This document shows, piece after piece, positions 1 through 5,420 of a stretch of 6,769 nt of DNA. The translations under genes and the position numbers were made by a program. Each line of letters begins with the position of its first letter. The first letter of the stretch is position 1. Location of the stretch: positions 1 through 6,769 of the forward strand of contig JASBZD010000069.1 in assembly GCA_029983595.1 (NCBI GenBank), in the 5' to 3' direction. Source of the stretch: Peptoniphilaceae bacterium (GTDB lineage: Bacteria > Bacillota > Clostridia > Tissierellales > Peptoniphilaceae). Under the pieces are notes generated by a model. The model was not told the origin of the DNA, made no database searches, and saw only the letters and a program-made list of their open reading frames with translations.

Positions 1-114
1 TACTTTAGATATACTGAAGATGAAGAAGGAAACCCATTACTAGATGAAATAGAAACTGACGAGGAATTTGAAAAAGTTCACGAAGTATTTGAAGATATTT
101 ACACTGTAGAATAA
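1..114 (+). CDS. DUF1292 family protein, 3' end only
   Basis: This is the C-terminal 37 residues of a protein whose start lies before the window; the frame is open from base 1 and stops at TAA 112-114. The tail is very acidic. It shows the DUF1292 (YrzB-like) pattern: an aromatic strand (YFRYTEDEEG), a short variable loop, then the helix EEFEKVHEVFEDIY, like the family's usual EEFExVxxxFEel ending. Members are small acidic Bacillota proteins of unknown function, often encoded after alaS, an IreB-type gene and ruvX; none of those can be seen here. The next gene follows after 11 bases, so the two are probably co-transcribed. The family call rests on the tail alone. Confidence 0.75.
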   Translation, partial: YFRYTEDEEGNPLLDEIETDEEFEKVHEVFEDIYTVE

Positions 115-125
115 TAGGAAGATTT

Positions 126-581
126 ATGGATTATAATTTTAACGTAAAAACGAATAAAAGCGATAGCCTTACTCTAGATGACTTTAAAGGAAAACTTTTA
201 GTTTTATATTTCTATCCAAAAGATAATACTCCAGGATGCTCTATCCAGGCTGCTGATTTTTCTGATATGTATGACGAATTTCAAAGTCTAGGGGCTGAGA
301 TTTTAGGAGTTTCTAAAGACTCCAAATCATCTCATGATAAATTTACTGAAAAATTTAACATTCCTTATGAATTAGTAGTTGATGATGAGAAAAAATTACT
401 AGAACAATATGGCGTGTTAGAAGATGGCACTATGTTTGGAAAGCCAGTTAAGAAAACTATAAGATCTACTTTTTTATTTGATGAAGATGGAAATCTTATA
501 AAAGAATGGCGAAAAGTACAAGCTAAAGGCCATGCAGAAGAAGTTTTAGAATTTATTAAAGAGTATAAGAATAACAAATAG
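126..581 (+). CDS. bcp: Peroxiredoxin, BCP/PrxQ type, 1-Cys form (thiol peroxidase)
   Basis: A 151-residue cytoplasmic thiol peroxidase that should reduce hydrogen peroxide and organic hydroperoxides. The thioredoxin-fold AhpC/TSA domain fills the protein. The peroxidatic motif PxxxTxxC is intact in YPKDNTPGC (Pro31, Thr35, Cys38), and the conserved active-site arginine is probably Arg113 in TIRSTFLFD. Length is normal for BCP. In E. coli BCP a resolving cysteine sits five residues after the peroxidatic one; here that position is Ala43, and Cys38 is the only cysteine in the protein. It must therefore work as a 1-Cys enzyme, with the sulfenic acid resolved by an outside thiol (family knowledge plus inference). 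The ATG at 126 is supported by AGGAAG at 116-121. Its TAG stop shares its last base with the GTG of the next gene, implying translational coupling. Confidence 0.93.
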   Translation: MDYNFNVKTNKSDSLTLDDFKGKLLVLYFYPKDNTPGCSIQAADFSDMYDEFQSLGAEILGVSKDSKSSHDKFTEKFNIPYELVVDDEKKLLEQYGVLEDGTMFGKPVKKTIRSTFLFDEDGNLIKEWRKVQAKGHAEEVLEFIKEYKNNK

Positions 582-1492
582 TGGAAAAATATTATAAATA
601 TTCAGAATTTTTAAAAGAGGAGTTTGGAGAGAAAGTCTACAAACTCCCTATTTCTTTGGATTTAACTTGTCCTAATAGGGATGGAAAATGCGGTACTGGT
701 GGATGTATATTTTGTTCTGAAGAGGGTGGGTCGCATGAGAATCTAGATAATAGACTTTCGATAAAAGACCAACTTTTAGAAAATAAAGAATATATCGGCT
801 CTAGATATGGTGCGAAAAAATTTATAGCTTATTTTCAGAGTTTTACAAATACCTATATGCCTTTTTTCGATTTTAAGAAAAATATAGAAGAAGTTATGGA
901 AGTAGATGATATAGTCGGTATCTCTATATCTACACGTCCAGATTCTATATCGAGTGAGATATTAGATTATCTAGAGAGTATAAAAGATAAAAATTTAATT
1001 ACTATAGAATATGGACTTCAATCAGTAAATAACTTTACTTTAGAAAAAATAAATCGCGGTCATTATCTATCTGACTTTATTAATGCTGTAATAGAGACTA
1101 AAAAAAGAGGTTTACGTGTATGTACTCACATGATTTTAAACCTTCCATGGGATAATATGACTGATGTTATTGAAGGAGCTAAGATCTTATCTATTCTTGG
1201 GATAGATGAGGTAAAACTACATTCTCTTTATATCGTAGAAGGCACTAAGATGGGGCAGATGTATAAAAATAATGAATTTAGCATTATTTCTAAGGATGAG
1301 TATATTAAAAGGGTATGTTATTTTTTAGCATATCTAAAAAAAGATATAGCAGTTCAGAGAATTTTAAGTCGTGCGCCTAGTGAGGTTACTTTATTTTCTA
1401 ACTGGGATACTTCTTGGTGGAAGATACATGATGAGATTATTAGTAAAATGGACGAACTTAGTCTAGAACAAGGTTCATTATATAATTTTTAA
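581..1492 (+). CDS. TIGR01212 family radical SAM protein (YtqA/YhcC-like)
   Basis: A 303-residue radical SAM enzyme of the TIGR01212/YhcC-YtqA family, about the family's usual length; its substrate is not established. The N-terminal segment has the family signature LKEEFGEKVYK, then the 4Fe-4S site in the family's wide spacing: Cys30 in TCPNRDG, Cys42 and Cys45 in GGCIFC (C-x11-C-x2-C). Cys37 is an extra cysteine inside the loop. Downstream come STRPD at 117-121 and EYGLQSVN from 143, which are the SAM-binding/barrel motifs shared with HemN- and Elp3-like enzymes. The GTG start at 581 overlaps the peroxidase stop by one base (TAGTG), with only weak purine-rich sequence upstream, so translation probably relies on reinitiation. 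Known family context suggests an RNA-related or housekeeping role, but that is unproven. Confidence 0.9.
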   Translation: MEKYYKYSEFLKEEFGEKVYKLPISLDLTCPNRDGKCGTGGCIFCSEEGGSHENLDNRLSIKDQLLENKEYIGSRYGAKKFIAYFQSFTNTYMPFFDFKKNIEEVMEVDDIVGISISTRPDSISSEILDYLESIKDKNLITIEYGLQSVNNFTLEKINRGHYLSDFINAVIETKKRGLRVCTHMILNLPWDNMTDVIEGAKILSILGIDEVKLHSLYIVEGTKMGQMYKNNEFSIISKDEYIKRVCYFLAYLKKDIAVQRILSRAPSEVTLFSNWDTSWWKIHDEIISKMDELSLEQGSLYNF

Positions 1493-1520
1493 TGAAATTT
1501 TAATCATAATAATTTATAAT
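1492..1520 (+). promoter_or_regulatory. Likely sigma-A promoter for the 1555-2807 gene group
   Basis: A perfect -10 hexamer TATAAT lies at 1515-1520. With a 17-base spacer, ATGAAA at 1492-1497 matches four of six positions of the -35 consensus. Transcription would start near 1527, leaving about 28 bases of leader before the TTG start at 1555. The region is AT-rich throughout, so a chance match is possible. I saw no terminator after the radical SAM gene, so read-through from upstream could also feed this group. Confidence 0.5.
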
Positions 1521-1554
1521 TAGATAGAAGATAAATTAGAATTGAGGAAAGAAA

Positions 1555-1653
1555 TTGAATAATAAGAATAAAAACAAAGGTAGAATTGTAGCTTTAGTAC
1601 TTGCTGTTATTATGCTACTTGGAAGCTTAACTGCACTAACTTATTTATTTTAG
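1555..1653 (+). CDS. 32-residue single-pass membrane peptide, Prli42-like
   Basis: A short gene with a TTG start, supported by GAGGAAAG at 1544-1551 with good spacing, and a TAG stop at 1651-1653. The peptide begins with a basic, Asn/Lys-rich stretch (MNNKNKNKGR, residues 1-10) followed by one hydrophobic helix from about residue 11 to 32 with almost nothing after it. This is a tail-anchor or N-in single-pass plan. The pattern Arg, two branched residues, later Met-Leu, then small residues Gly-Ser and a final Leu-Phe resembles Prli42, the roughly 31-residue peptide that anchors the stressosome to the membrane in Listeria. That resemblance is mine from the layout and is not a search result; an unrelated small membrane peptide such as a DUF4044-type protein is the alternative. 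The SD of the next gene starts only three bases after the stop, so the two are almost certainly co-translated. Confidence 0.72.
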   Translation: MNNKNKNKGRIVALVLAVIMLLGSLTALTYLF

Positions 1654-1668
1654 GTTAGGAGGATCGTT

Positions 1669-2226
1669 TTGACTGAATTAAGAAGGCGAAATGCTTTTGA
1701 AAAATTCTTCGACAATCGAAATTTCCTAATTAAACTTTACGAGAATAATAAAATAACAAAAAGGGAGTTTATCGATCTAAATTATGATGCTATAAGAAAA
1801 TCGTCAATTCAACCTTTTAATAAAATTGATAGCGTAGAGAAGGGGCTTTATAATTATCAGTACTATAATTCGATGGCAAAATATTATAAGACTTTAGCTA
1901 AGGAATTAAAGTCTGTAAAAAACAAGAATTATAAGAGAGATAAAAATAATTTTATAGCTAGAAGTAATGATTATTATAATAAGAAGGATATTACCACTTA
2001 TAAACTTCTAAAGTTTTTAAATTTTAACGGAGTTGAGGCATATTTTGTAGAGACTGAGTCTAAGTATCTAAAAGGCGAGCTTTATGAAATTGTACTTACT
2101 GATTATGAAAATATAATTTTTCATTCAAAGTCTTTAGAATTATTAGAAGAACTTCGAAATGAGGGGATTTTTACTGAAGAAACTTATCCCTCTATTATTT
2201 CTGAATATATAAATGAATATTATTAG
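1669..2226 (+). CDS. Conserved hypothetical protein, DUF6648-like
   Basis: A 185-residue soluble protein, rich in Lys, Asn and Tyr, with no signal peptide or membrane segment. The TTG start at 1669 follows a perfect AGGAGG at 1657-1662 with a six-base spacer, which settles the start. The N-terminal half has the segments ITKREFI, IQPFNKIDS and EKGLYNYQYYNSMAKYYK, which I associate with a conserved Clostridia family annotated DUF6648; that recollection is moderate and unchecked. The middle (about residues 85-105) is a charged, probably flexible linker. The C-terminal part (about 107-185) looks like a small alpha/beta domain, with YLKGELYEIVLTDYENIIF as two likely strands. No catalytic motif is visible. 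It lies between the membrane peptide and the HD hydrolase (11-base gap after it), so it probably belongs to their operon. Function unknown. Confidence 0.85.
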   Translation: MTELRRRNAFEKFFDNRNFLIKLYENNKITKREFIDLNYDAIRKSSIQPFNKIDSVEKGLYNYQYYNSMAKYYKTLAKELKSVKNKNYKRDKNNFIARSNDYYNKKDITTYKLLKFLNFNGVEAYFVETESKYLKGELYEIVLTDYENIIFHSKSLELLEELRNEGIFTEETYPSIISEYINEYY

Positions 2227-2237
2227 GATGTGATTTT

Positions 2238-2807
2238 TTGACTAGAGTACCTAGTTACGAAGAAGGTTTAGAGCTATTAAAAAAATATAATAAAGATGAG
2301 TTTCATATAGAGCATGGCATAACTGTCGGCGAGGTTATGGGATATTTTTCAAAGATTTATGACCCTGATAATTATGATTACTGGAGAATAGTCGGACTTT
2401 TACATGATATAGATTTTGAAGAGTATCCTGATTTACATTGTAAAAAATGTATAGAAATTCTAGAAGAAGAAAATATTGATAAATCTATTATAAGATCTAT
2501 CGTAAGCCATGGTTATCTATCTTGTCAGGAAGATACACCTCCAGAAAAAACTATGGAAAAAGTATTATATGCTGTAGATGAATTAACTGGTATTATATAT
2601 GCTGCTAAGCTTATGAGGCCGTCTAAATCCACGCTTGATATGAATCTTAAAAGCGTAAAGAAAAAGTTTAAAGATAAAAAATTTGCAGCCGGATGTCATA
2701 GAGATGTGATTATTCGAGGAGCAGAAATGCTTGATATGGATATTGATGATTTAATCTTAGAGACTTTAAAAGCAATGCAAGAAATGGAAGAAAATAATAT
2801 AAATTAA
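2238..2807 (+). CDS. HD-domain hydrolase, COG2316 type
   Basis: A 189-residue HD-superfamily protein, probably a metal-dependent phosphohydrolase acting on a nucleotide or similar phosphorylated small molecule in the cytoplasm; the substrate is unknown. The metal-site residues appear in order: His26, His56-Asp57 in GLLHDID, His91 in VSHGY, and Asp114 in AVDELTG. The later segment RPSKSTLDMNLKSVKKKFKD followed by FAAGCHR is the conserved C-terminal signature of the COG2316 group, which is normally about this length. Extra cysteines 68, 71 and 96 sit near the HD site and are of uncertain meaning. The TTG start at 2238 is supported by AGGATGTGAT at 2225-2234, which matches the ideal AGGAGGTGAT at nine of ten positions and overlaps the previous stop. 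It ends an apparent three-gene group. Confidence 0.88.
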   Translation: MTRVPSYEEGLELLKKYNKDEFHIEHGITVGEVMGYFSKIYDPDNYDYWRIVGLLHDIDFEEYPDLHCKKCIEILEEENIDKSIIRSIVSHGYLSCQEDTPPEKTMEKVLYAVDELTGIIYAAKLMRPSKSTLDMNLKSVKKKFKDKKFAAGCHRDVIIRGAEMLDMDIDDLILETLKAMQEMEENNIN

Positions 2808-2823
2808 TTTTTGTATATTACTT

Positions 2824-2849
2824 GATTAGAAGGCGATTTTTAGGGGTAA
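2824..2849 (+). promoter_or_regulatory. Weak candidate sigma-B-like promoter before ytxH
   Basis: The 81-base gap before ytxH probably holds a promoter, but no good sigma-A pair is visible. GATTAG at 2824-2829 (four of six to GTTTAA), a 14-base spacer and GGGTAA at 2844-2849 resemble the sigma-B consensus GTTTAA-N12-15-GGGTAT. In Bacillus subtilis the ytxGH genes are under general-stress control. Whether this organism has a sigma-B is unknown, and a weak sigma-A alternative (TATAAA at 2858-2863) exists. Confidence 0.2.
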
Positions 2850-2888
2850 CTTTAGAATATAAATCATTTGCGGAGGTGCAAAACTATT

Positions 2889-3602
2889 ATGTTATTAGAT
2901 TATTTAGAAGAAAGAAGAAGAAGAGAAACTATTGAAGAAGTTACTAGTGCTGTATTAACTGGTGCTACAATTGCCTTAATTGCGTATGGTGTTGGAGTTT
3001 TAACTGCTCCTCAAAGTGGGAAGGAAACTAGAGCTGAACTTAAAGAAGCGGCTAATGATTTAGCTGAAAAAGCTCGTGATACTGCTAATGATGTAGCTGA
3101 CGAATTATATGTAAGAAGTTTAGAAGTTAGAGATTCTGCTCAAGAATTTAAAGATAAAGCTGTAGCTAAAGCTTCAGATGTAGCTTCAGATGTGGCTGAA
3201 AAAGCTTCTGACGTAGCTGAAAAAGCTTCTGAAACTGCTGAAAAAGCTGTAGATAAAGCTTCTGATGTGGCTGAAGATGTGGCTGACAAGGCTTCTGTTG
3301 TAGCTTCTGATGTAGCTGATAGTGCTTCTGAAACTGCTGATAAAGTTAAAGATAAAGCTGAACAAGTTTCTGAAGATACTAAAGATGCAGTAGATGATTT
3401 AGGTAGAAAATTAAATAGAAAAACTGACGAAGTTAAAGAAGATCTTAAAGAAAAATCAGACGAAATAAAAGCTAAAAATGAATATGATAAAAAAGAAAGA
3501 GCTAATAAAGCTCCAGATAAAGCTAAAAGCGCTGATGAGCTAGATTATAAAGTAGTAAAAGAACACAACATGGATAAAATAGATCCAAAAAAGAAGAAAT
3601 AG
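2889..3602 (+). CDS. ytxH: YtxH domain protein with Ala-rich heptad/hendecad repeat tail
   Basis: A 237-residue envelope-associated protein. Residues 1-20 are charged (EERRRRETIEE), 21-40 form a hydrophobic helix, and the YtxH hallmark AP-x-SGKETR follows at 40-48. From about residue 50 to 195 the chain is one long charged amphipathic helix: alanine falls at alternating 3/4 spacing (for example 95, 99, 103, 106, 110, 113, 117, 120, 124), built from units such as DVAEKAS. This looks like LEA-type or apolipoprotein-type repeats. The tail is lysine-rich and probably disordered. YtxH proteins are general-stress proteins of unknown mechanism in Bacillus. I chose ATG 2889, preceded by GGAGGTG at 2872-2878; an in-frame TTG at 2868 would lie upstream of that SD and add seven non-family residues. 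The stop overlaps the SD of the following DUF948 gene. Confidence 0.9.
   Translation: MLLDYLEERRRRETIEEVTSAVLTGATIALIAYGVGVLTAPQSGKETRAELKEAANDLAEKARDTANDVADELYVRSLEVRDSAQEFKDKAVAKASDVASDVAEKASDVAEKASETAEKAVDKASDVAEDVADKASVVASDVADSASETADKVKDKAEQVSEDTKDAVDDLGRKLNRKTDEVKEDLKEKSDEIKAKNEYDKKERANKAPDKAKSADELDYKVVKEHNMDKIDPKKKK
3153..3360 (+). repeat. In-gene imperfect tandem 21-bp repeats (7-residue units)
   Basis: The alanine-rich part of ytxH is also repetitive as DNA. Units at 3189-3209 and 3210-3230 encode the identical heptad DVAEKAS and differ only at two synonymous positions (GAT/GAC and GTG/GTA); 3231-3251 is a diverged third unit (ETAEKAV). Related units continue on both sides, some spaced by 33 bases (11 residues) instead of 21. 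Alanine is almost always GCT. Any slippage between units would keep the reading frame. Confidence 0.8.
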
Positions 3603-3611
3603 GAGGATCTA

Positions 3612-4136
3612 ATGCCATATCAAGTAAGCACTGTAAATAATGTATTATTATTTATAGCAGCGATTGCTTCGATTTTAGTTTTAATATTCTTTGTGCTTGT
3701 TTTATTATCTATTAAAAAATTAGTAGATAAAATTAATGGATTAGTTGATGAAAATAAAAAACAACTTGATAATATCATGGAACAGGCTCCAGTTTTAATG
3801 AACAATGTAAATATGATTTCTACTAAGACTTCTATGTTAGTAGATGATCTTAACGAAGTCGTTATAAAGAATAAAGATGATGTTACTGGAATTATCAGAT
3901 CTGCTAATAAGAGTATGGATGATATTCAAAGAATTACTGAAACTGCAACCGATATAGCTTATAGAGCTGAATCAGCTGCTAAAGACGTTGAAGAGACAGT
4001 TTATTCAATTACTGGAAATGTAAATGATGTTCATGGAATAGTAAGAGACTCTCAGTCTCACGCATTAGACTATGCTAATATTTTCCTAGACTTTTTCCAA
4101 GAAATGGGTCGAATTGTATTTAAAGGTAGAAGATAG
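3612..4136 (+). CDS. ytxG: DUF948 domain membrane protein (YtxG-like)
   Basis: A 174-residue single-pass membrane protein. A hydrophobic helix spans about residues 11-34, followed by the DUF948 pattern (SIKKLVDKINGLVDE) and a long, polar, probably coiled-coil helix with recurrent Asn/Asp/Ile positions (about 40-155), resembling methyl-accepting or laminin-like rods. Residues 156-174 form a more hydrophobic, then basic end (FFQEMGRIVFKGRR) that could touch the membrane again. DUF948 proteins such as Bacillus YtxG are of unknown function and are typically encoded next to YtxH, which is the case here, although the order is ytxH then ytxG. The start is fixed by AGGAGG at 3601-3606, five bases before the ATG and overlapping the ytxH stop, so the pair is translated together. 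An intrinsic terminator lies 11 bases after the stop. Confidence 0.87.
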   Translation: MPYQVSTVNNVLLFIAAIASILVLIFFVLVLLSIKKLVDKINGLVDENKKQLDNIMEQAPVLMNNVNMISTKTSMLVDDLNEVVIKNKDDVTGIIRSANKSMDDIQRITETATDIAYRAESAAKDVEETVYSITGNVNDVHGIVRDSQSHALDYANIFLDFFQEMGRIVFKGRR

Positions 4137-4147
4137 TTTTAAATTTT

Positions 4148-4179
4148 AAACGCAAGGTAAAATAGTACTTGCGTTTTTT
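4148..4179 (+). terminator. Rho-independent terminator after ytxG
   Basis: A nine-base-pair stem AAACGCAAG (4148-4156) / CTTGCGTTT (4168-4176) with an 11-base loop runs into a T6 tract at 4174-4179. It starts 11 bases after the DUF948 stop codon and ends the ytxH-ytxG transcript. It is the clearest terminator in the window. The opposite strand has only a broken T-run, so it works mainly in the + direction. Confidence 0.9.
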
Positions 4180-4232
4180 AATGCCTATAAACTTTGATTT
4201 TACGCTGATTTTATACTATTTATCTAGCTATA

Positions 4233-4241
4233 TGATATAAT
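4233..4241 (+). promoter_or_regulatory. Extended -10 promoter for the RNA methyltransferase unit
   Basis: TGATATAAT at 4233-4241 is a perfect TATAAT with the extended-10 TG one base upstream. There is no good -35 hexamer at 16-18 bases, which fits extended -10 promoters. Transcription should begin near 4248, only about nine bases before the ATG at 4257. It follows directly after the terminator, where a new promoter is expected. Confidence 0.6.
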
Positions 4242-4256
4242 AGTTATTAAGTAATT

Positions 4257-5390
4257 ATGGAAAAATTTAATTTAATTGCAACTACGACCTTCGGCTTAGA
4301 AGCTATTTGTAAAAATGAGCTAAAAAATCTAGGCTATGAAATTATTAATACAGAAAATGGAAGAGTATATTTTGAGGGCTCTTTAAGAGATGTAGCAAGA
4401 TGTAATTTATGGCTTAGATCTGCTGATAGAGTACTTATCGAGCTTGGCAGATTTGAAGCTTTGAGTTTTGAAGAGCTATTTGATAATGTATATAAAATAA
4501 ATTGGCAAGATATACTTCCAGAAAATGGAAATTTTATCATTAATGGTAAAAGTATAAAGTCTAGATTATTTTCTATTTCAGATTGTCAGAGAATTACTGA
4601 GAAAGCTATAGTAGAAAAACTTAAAACTAAATATAAAACGAGCTGGTTTAAAAAAGATGGACCACTTTATAATATTGAAGTTTCTCTTTTAAATGATGTC
4701 GCTAGTATAACTATCGATACTTCTGGAGCGGGACTTCATAAAAGAGGATATAGAAGGCTTCATGGAGAGGCGCCTCTAAAAGAGACTTTAGCTGCTGCAT
4801 TAGTTTTATTAAGCTACTGGAATGAAGATAGAACGCTTTATGATCCCTTTTCAGGTACTGGTACTATTTTAATTGAGGCGGCTATGATAGGCAAAAATAT
4901 CGCACCAGGGTTAGAACGTGGGTTTAATTTTAATGACTGGACTGGTGTTGATAAAAATATATTAAAAGATGAGAAAGAAAAAGCGAAGGCTTCAATTAAA
5001 AATATAGATTTATCGATTAGGGGATCTGAAATCGACCGAGATACATATAAATTATCAAAAGATATAATAGATGATCTAGGTTTTTCTAAAGATATAATTA
5101 TAAAAAATGAGGATTTTAGAAACTCTAAAGCTTTAAATAATAACTATGAGGTTATAATAACTAATCCGCCATATGGCGAACGCTTAAAAGATGTTGATGT
5201 TAAAAAACTTGAGGTGGATTTATTTAATAAATATAAAAAGCATGACACTTTATCTAAATATATTTTAACAAGTGATGAGAATTTAGAAAGAAATATCAAT
5301 AAAAAAGCAGATAGAAAAAGAAAACTATATAATGGTCGAATAAAAGTAAATTATTATCAGTTTTATGGGCCAAGGCCACCACAAAAATAA
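4257..5390 (+). CDS. rlmL: THUMP-domain class I SAM-dependent RNA methyltransferase (RlmL N-half/YpsC type)
   Basis: A 377-residue RNA guanine-N2 methyltransferase of COG0116, the single-domain form seen in Bacillota (YpsC) and equivalent to the N-terminal half of E. coli RlmL, which makes m2G2445 in 23S rRNA. Order: N-terminal ferredoxin-like part opening with FNLIATTTFGLEAI (residues 4-17), a THUMP RNA-binding domain to about 155, including KSRLFSISDCQRITEKAIVE, the linker GAGLHKRGYR at 157-166, then the Rossmann domain. SAM motif I is DPFSGTGT at 196-203; the catalytic NPPYGER starts at Asn303. Length is normal and nothing is missing. The ATG at 4257 gives the family's usual N-terminus, but no SD precedes it and the predicted leader is about nine bases, unlike most genes here. 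The next gene follows after 30 bases. The target base is inferred from family knowledge. Confidence 0.92.
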   Translation: MEKFNLIATTTFGLEAICKNELKNLGYEIINTENGRVYFEGSLRDVARCNLWLRSADRVLIELGRFEALSFEELFDNVYKINWQDILPENGNFIINGKSIKSRLFSISDCQRITEKAIVEKLKTKYKTSWFKKDGPLYNIEVSLLNDVASITIDTSGAGLHKRGYRRLHGEAPLKETLAAALVLLSYWNEDRTLYDPFSGTGTILIEAAMIGKNIAPGLERGFNFNDWTGVDKNILKDEKEKAKASIKNIDLSIRGSEIDRDTYKLSKDIIDDLGFSKDIIIKNEDFRNSKALNNNYEVIITNPPYGERLKDVDVKKLEVDLFNKYKKHDTLSKYILTSDENLERNINKKADRKRKLYNGRIKVNYYQFYGPRPPQK

Positions 5391-5420
5391 TTATTATATA
5401 TAAATTATCGTGAGGAAGAT

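Noticed and set aside
365..577. Reverse-strand open frame inside the peroxidase gene; similar antisense frames at 3620-3805, 4334-4540 and 6446-6628.
   Set aside because: Each lies opposite a well-supported gene, has Ser/Phe/Asn-rich composition typical of antisense translation, and resembles no known family.
1481..1554. A terminator after the radical SAM gene.
   Set aside because: The stretch is AT-rich with T-runs, but I found no GC-containing stem before a T tract, only trivial AT pairing.
2829..2860. Sigma-H-like promoter (AGG near 2831 and GAAT at 2855) before ytxH.
   Set aside because: Several consensus positions fail and the spacing is about two bases too long, so it is weaker than the already weak sigma-B-like reading.
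2868..2888. Upstream TTG at 2868 as the start of ytxH, giving a protein seven residues longer.
   Set aside because: The strong GGAGGTG at 2872-2878 lies downstream of this TTG and serves the ATG at 2889; the extra residues (MRRCKTI) do not fit the usual YtxH N-terminus.
3153..3360. Short regular repeats that could suggest a CRISPR array or satellite.
   Set aside because: The repeats are in frame, vary mainly at synonymous or conservative sites, have no unique spacers and encode a regular helix inside ytxH.
4194..4217. TTGATT (4194-4199) with TATACT (4212-4217) as the methyltransferase promoter.
   Set aside because: The spacer is only 12 bases, too short for sigma-A; the extended -10 at 4233-4241 is better. 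It stays a fallback if the leader proves longer.
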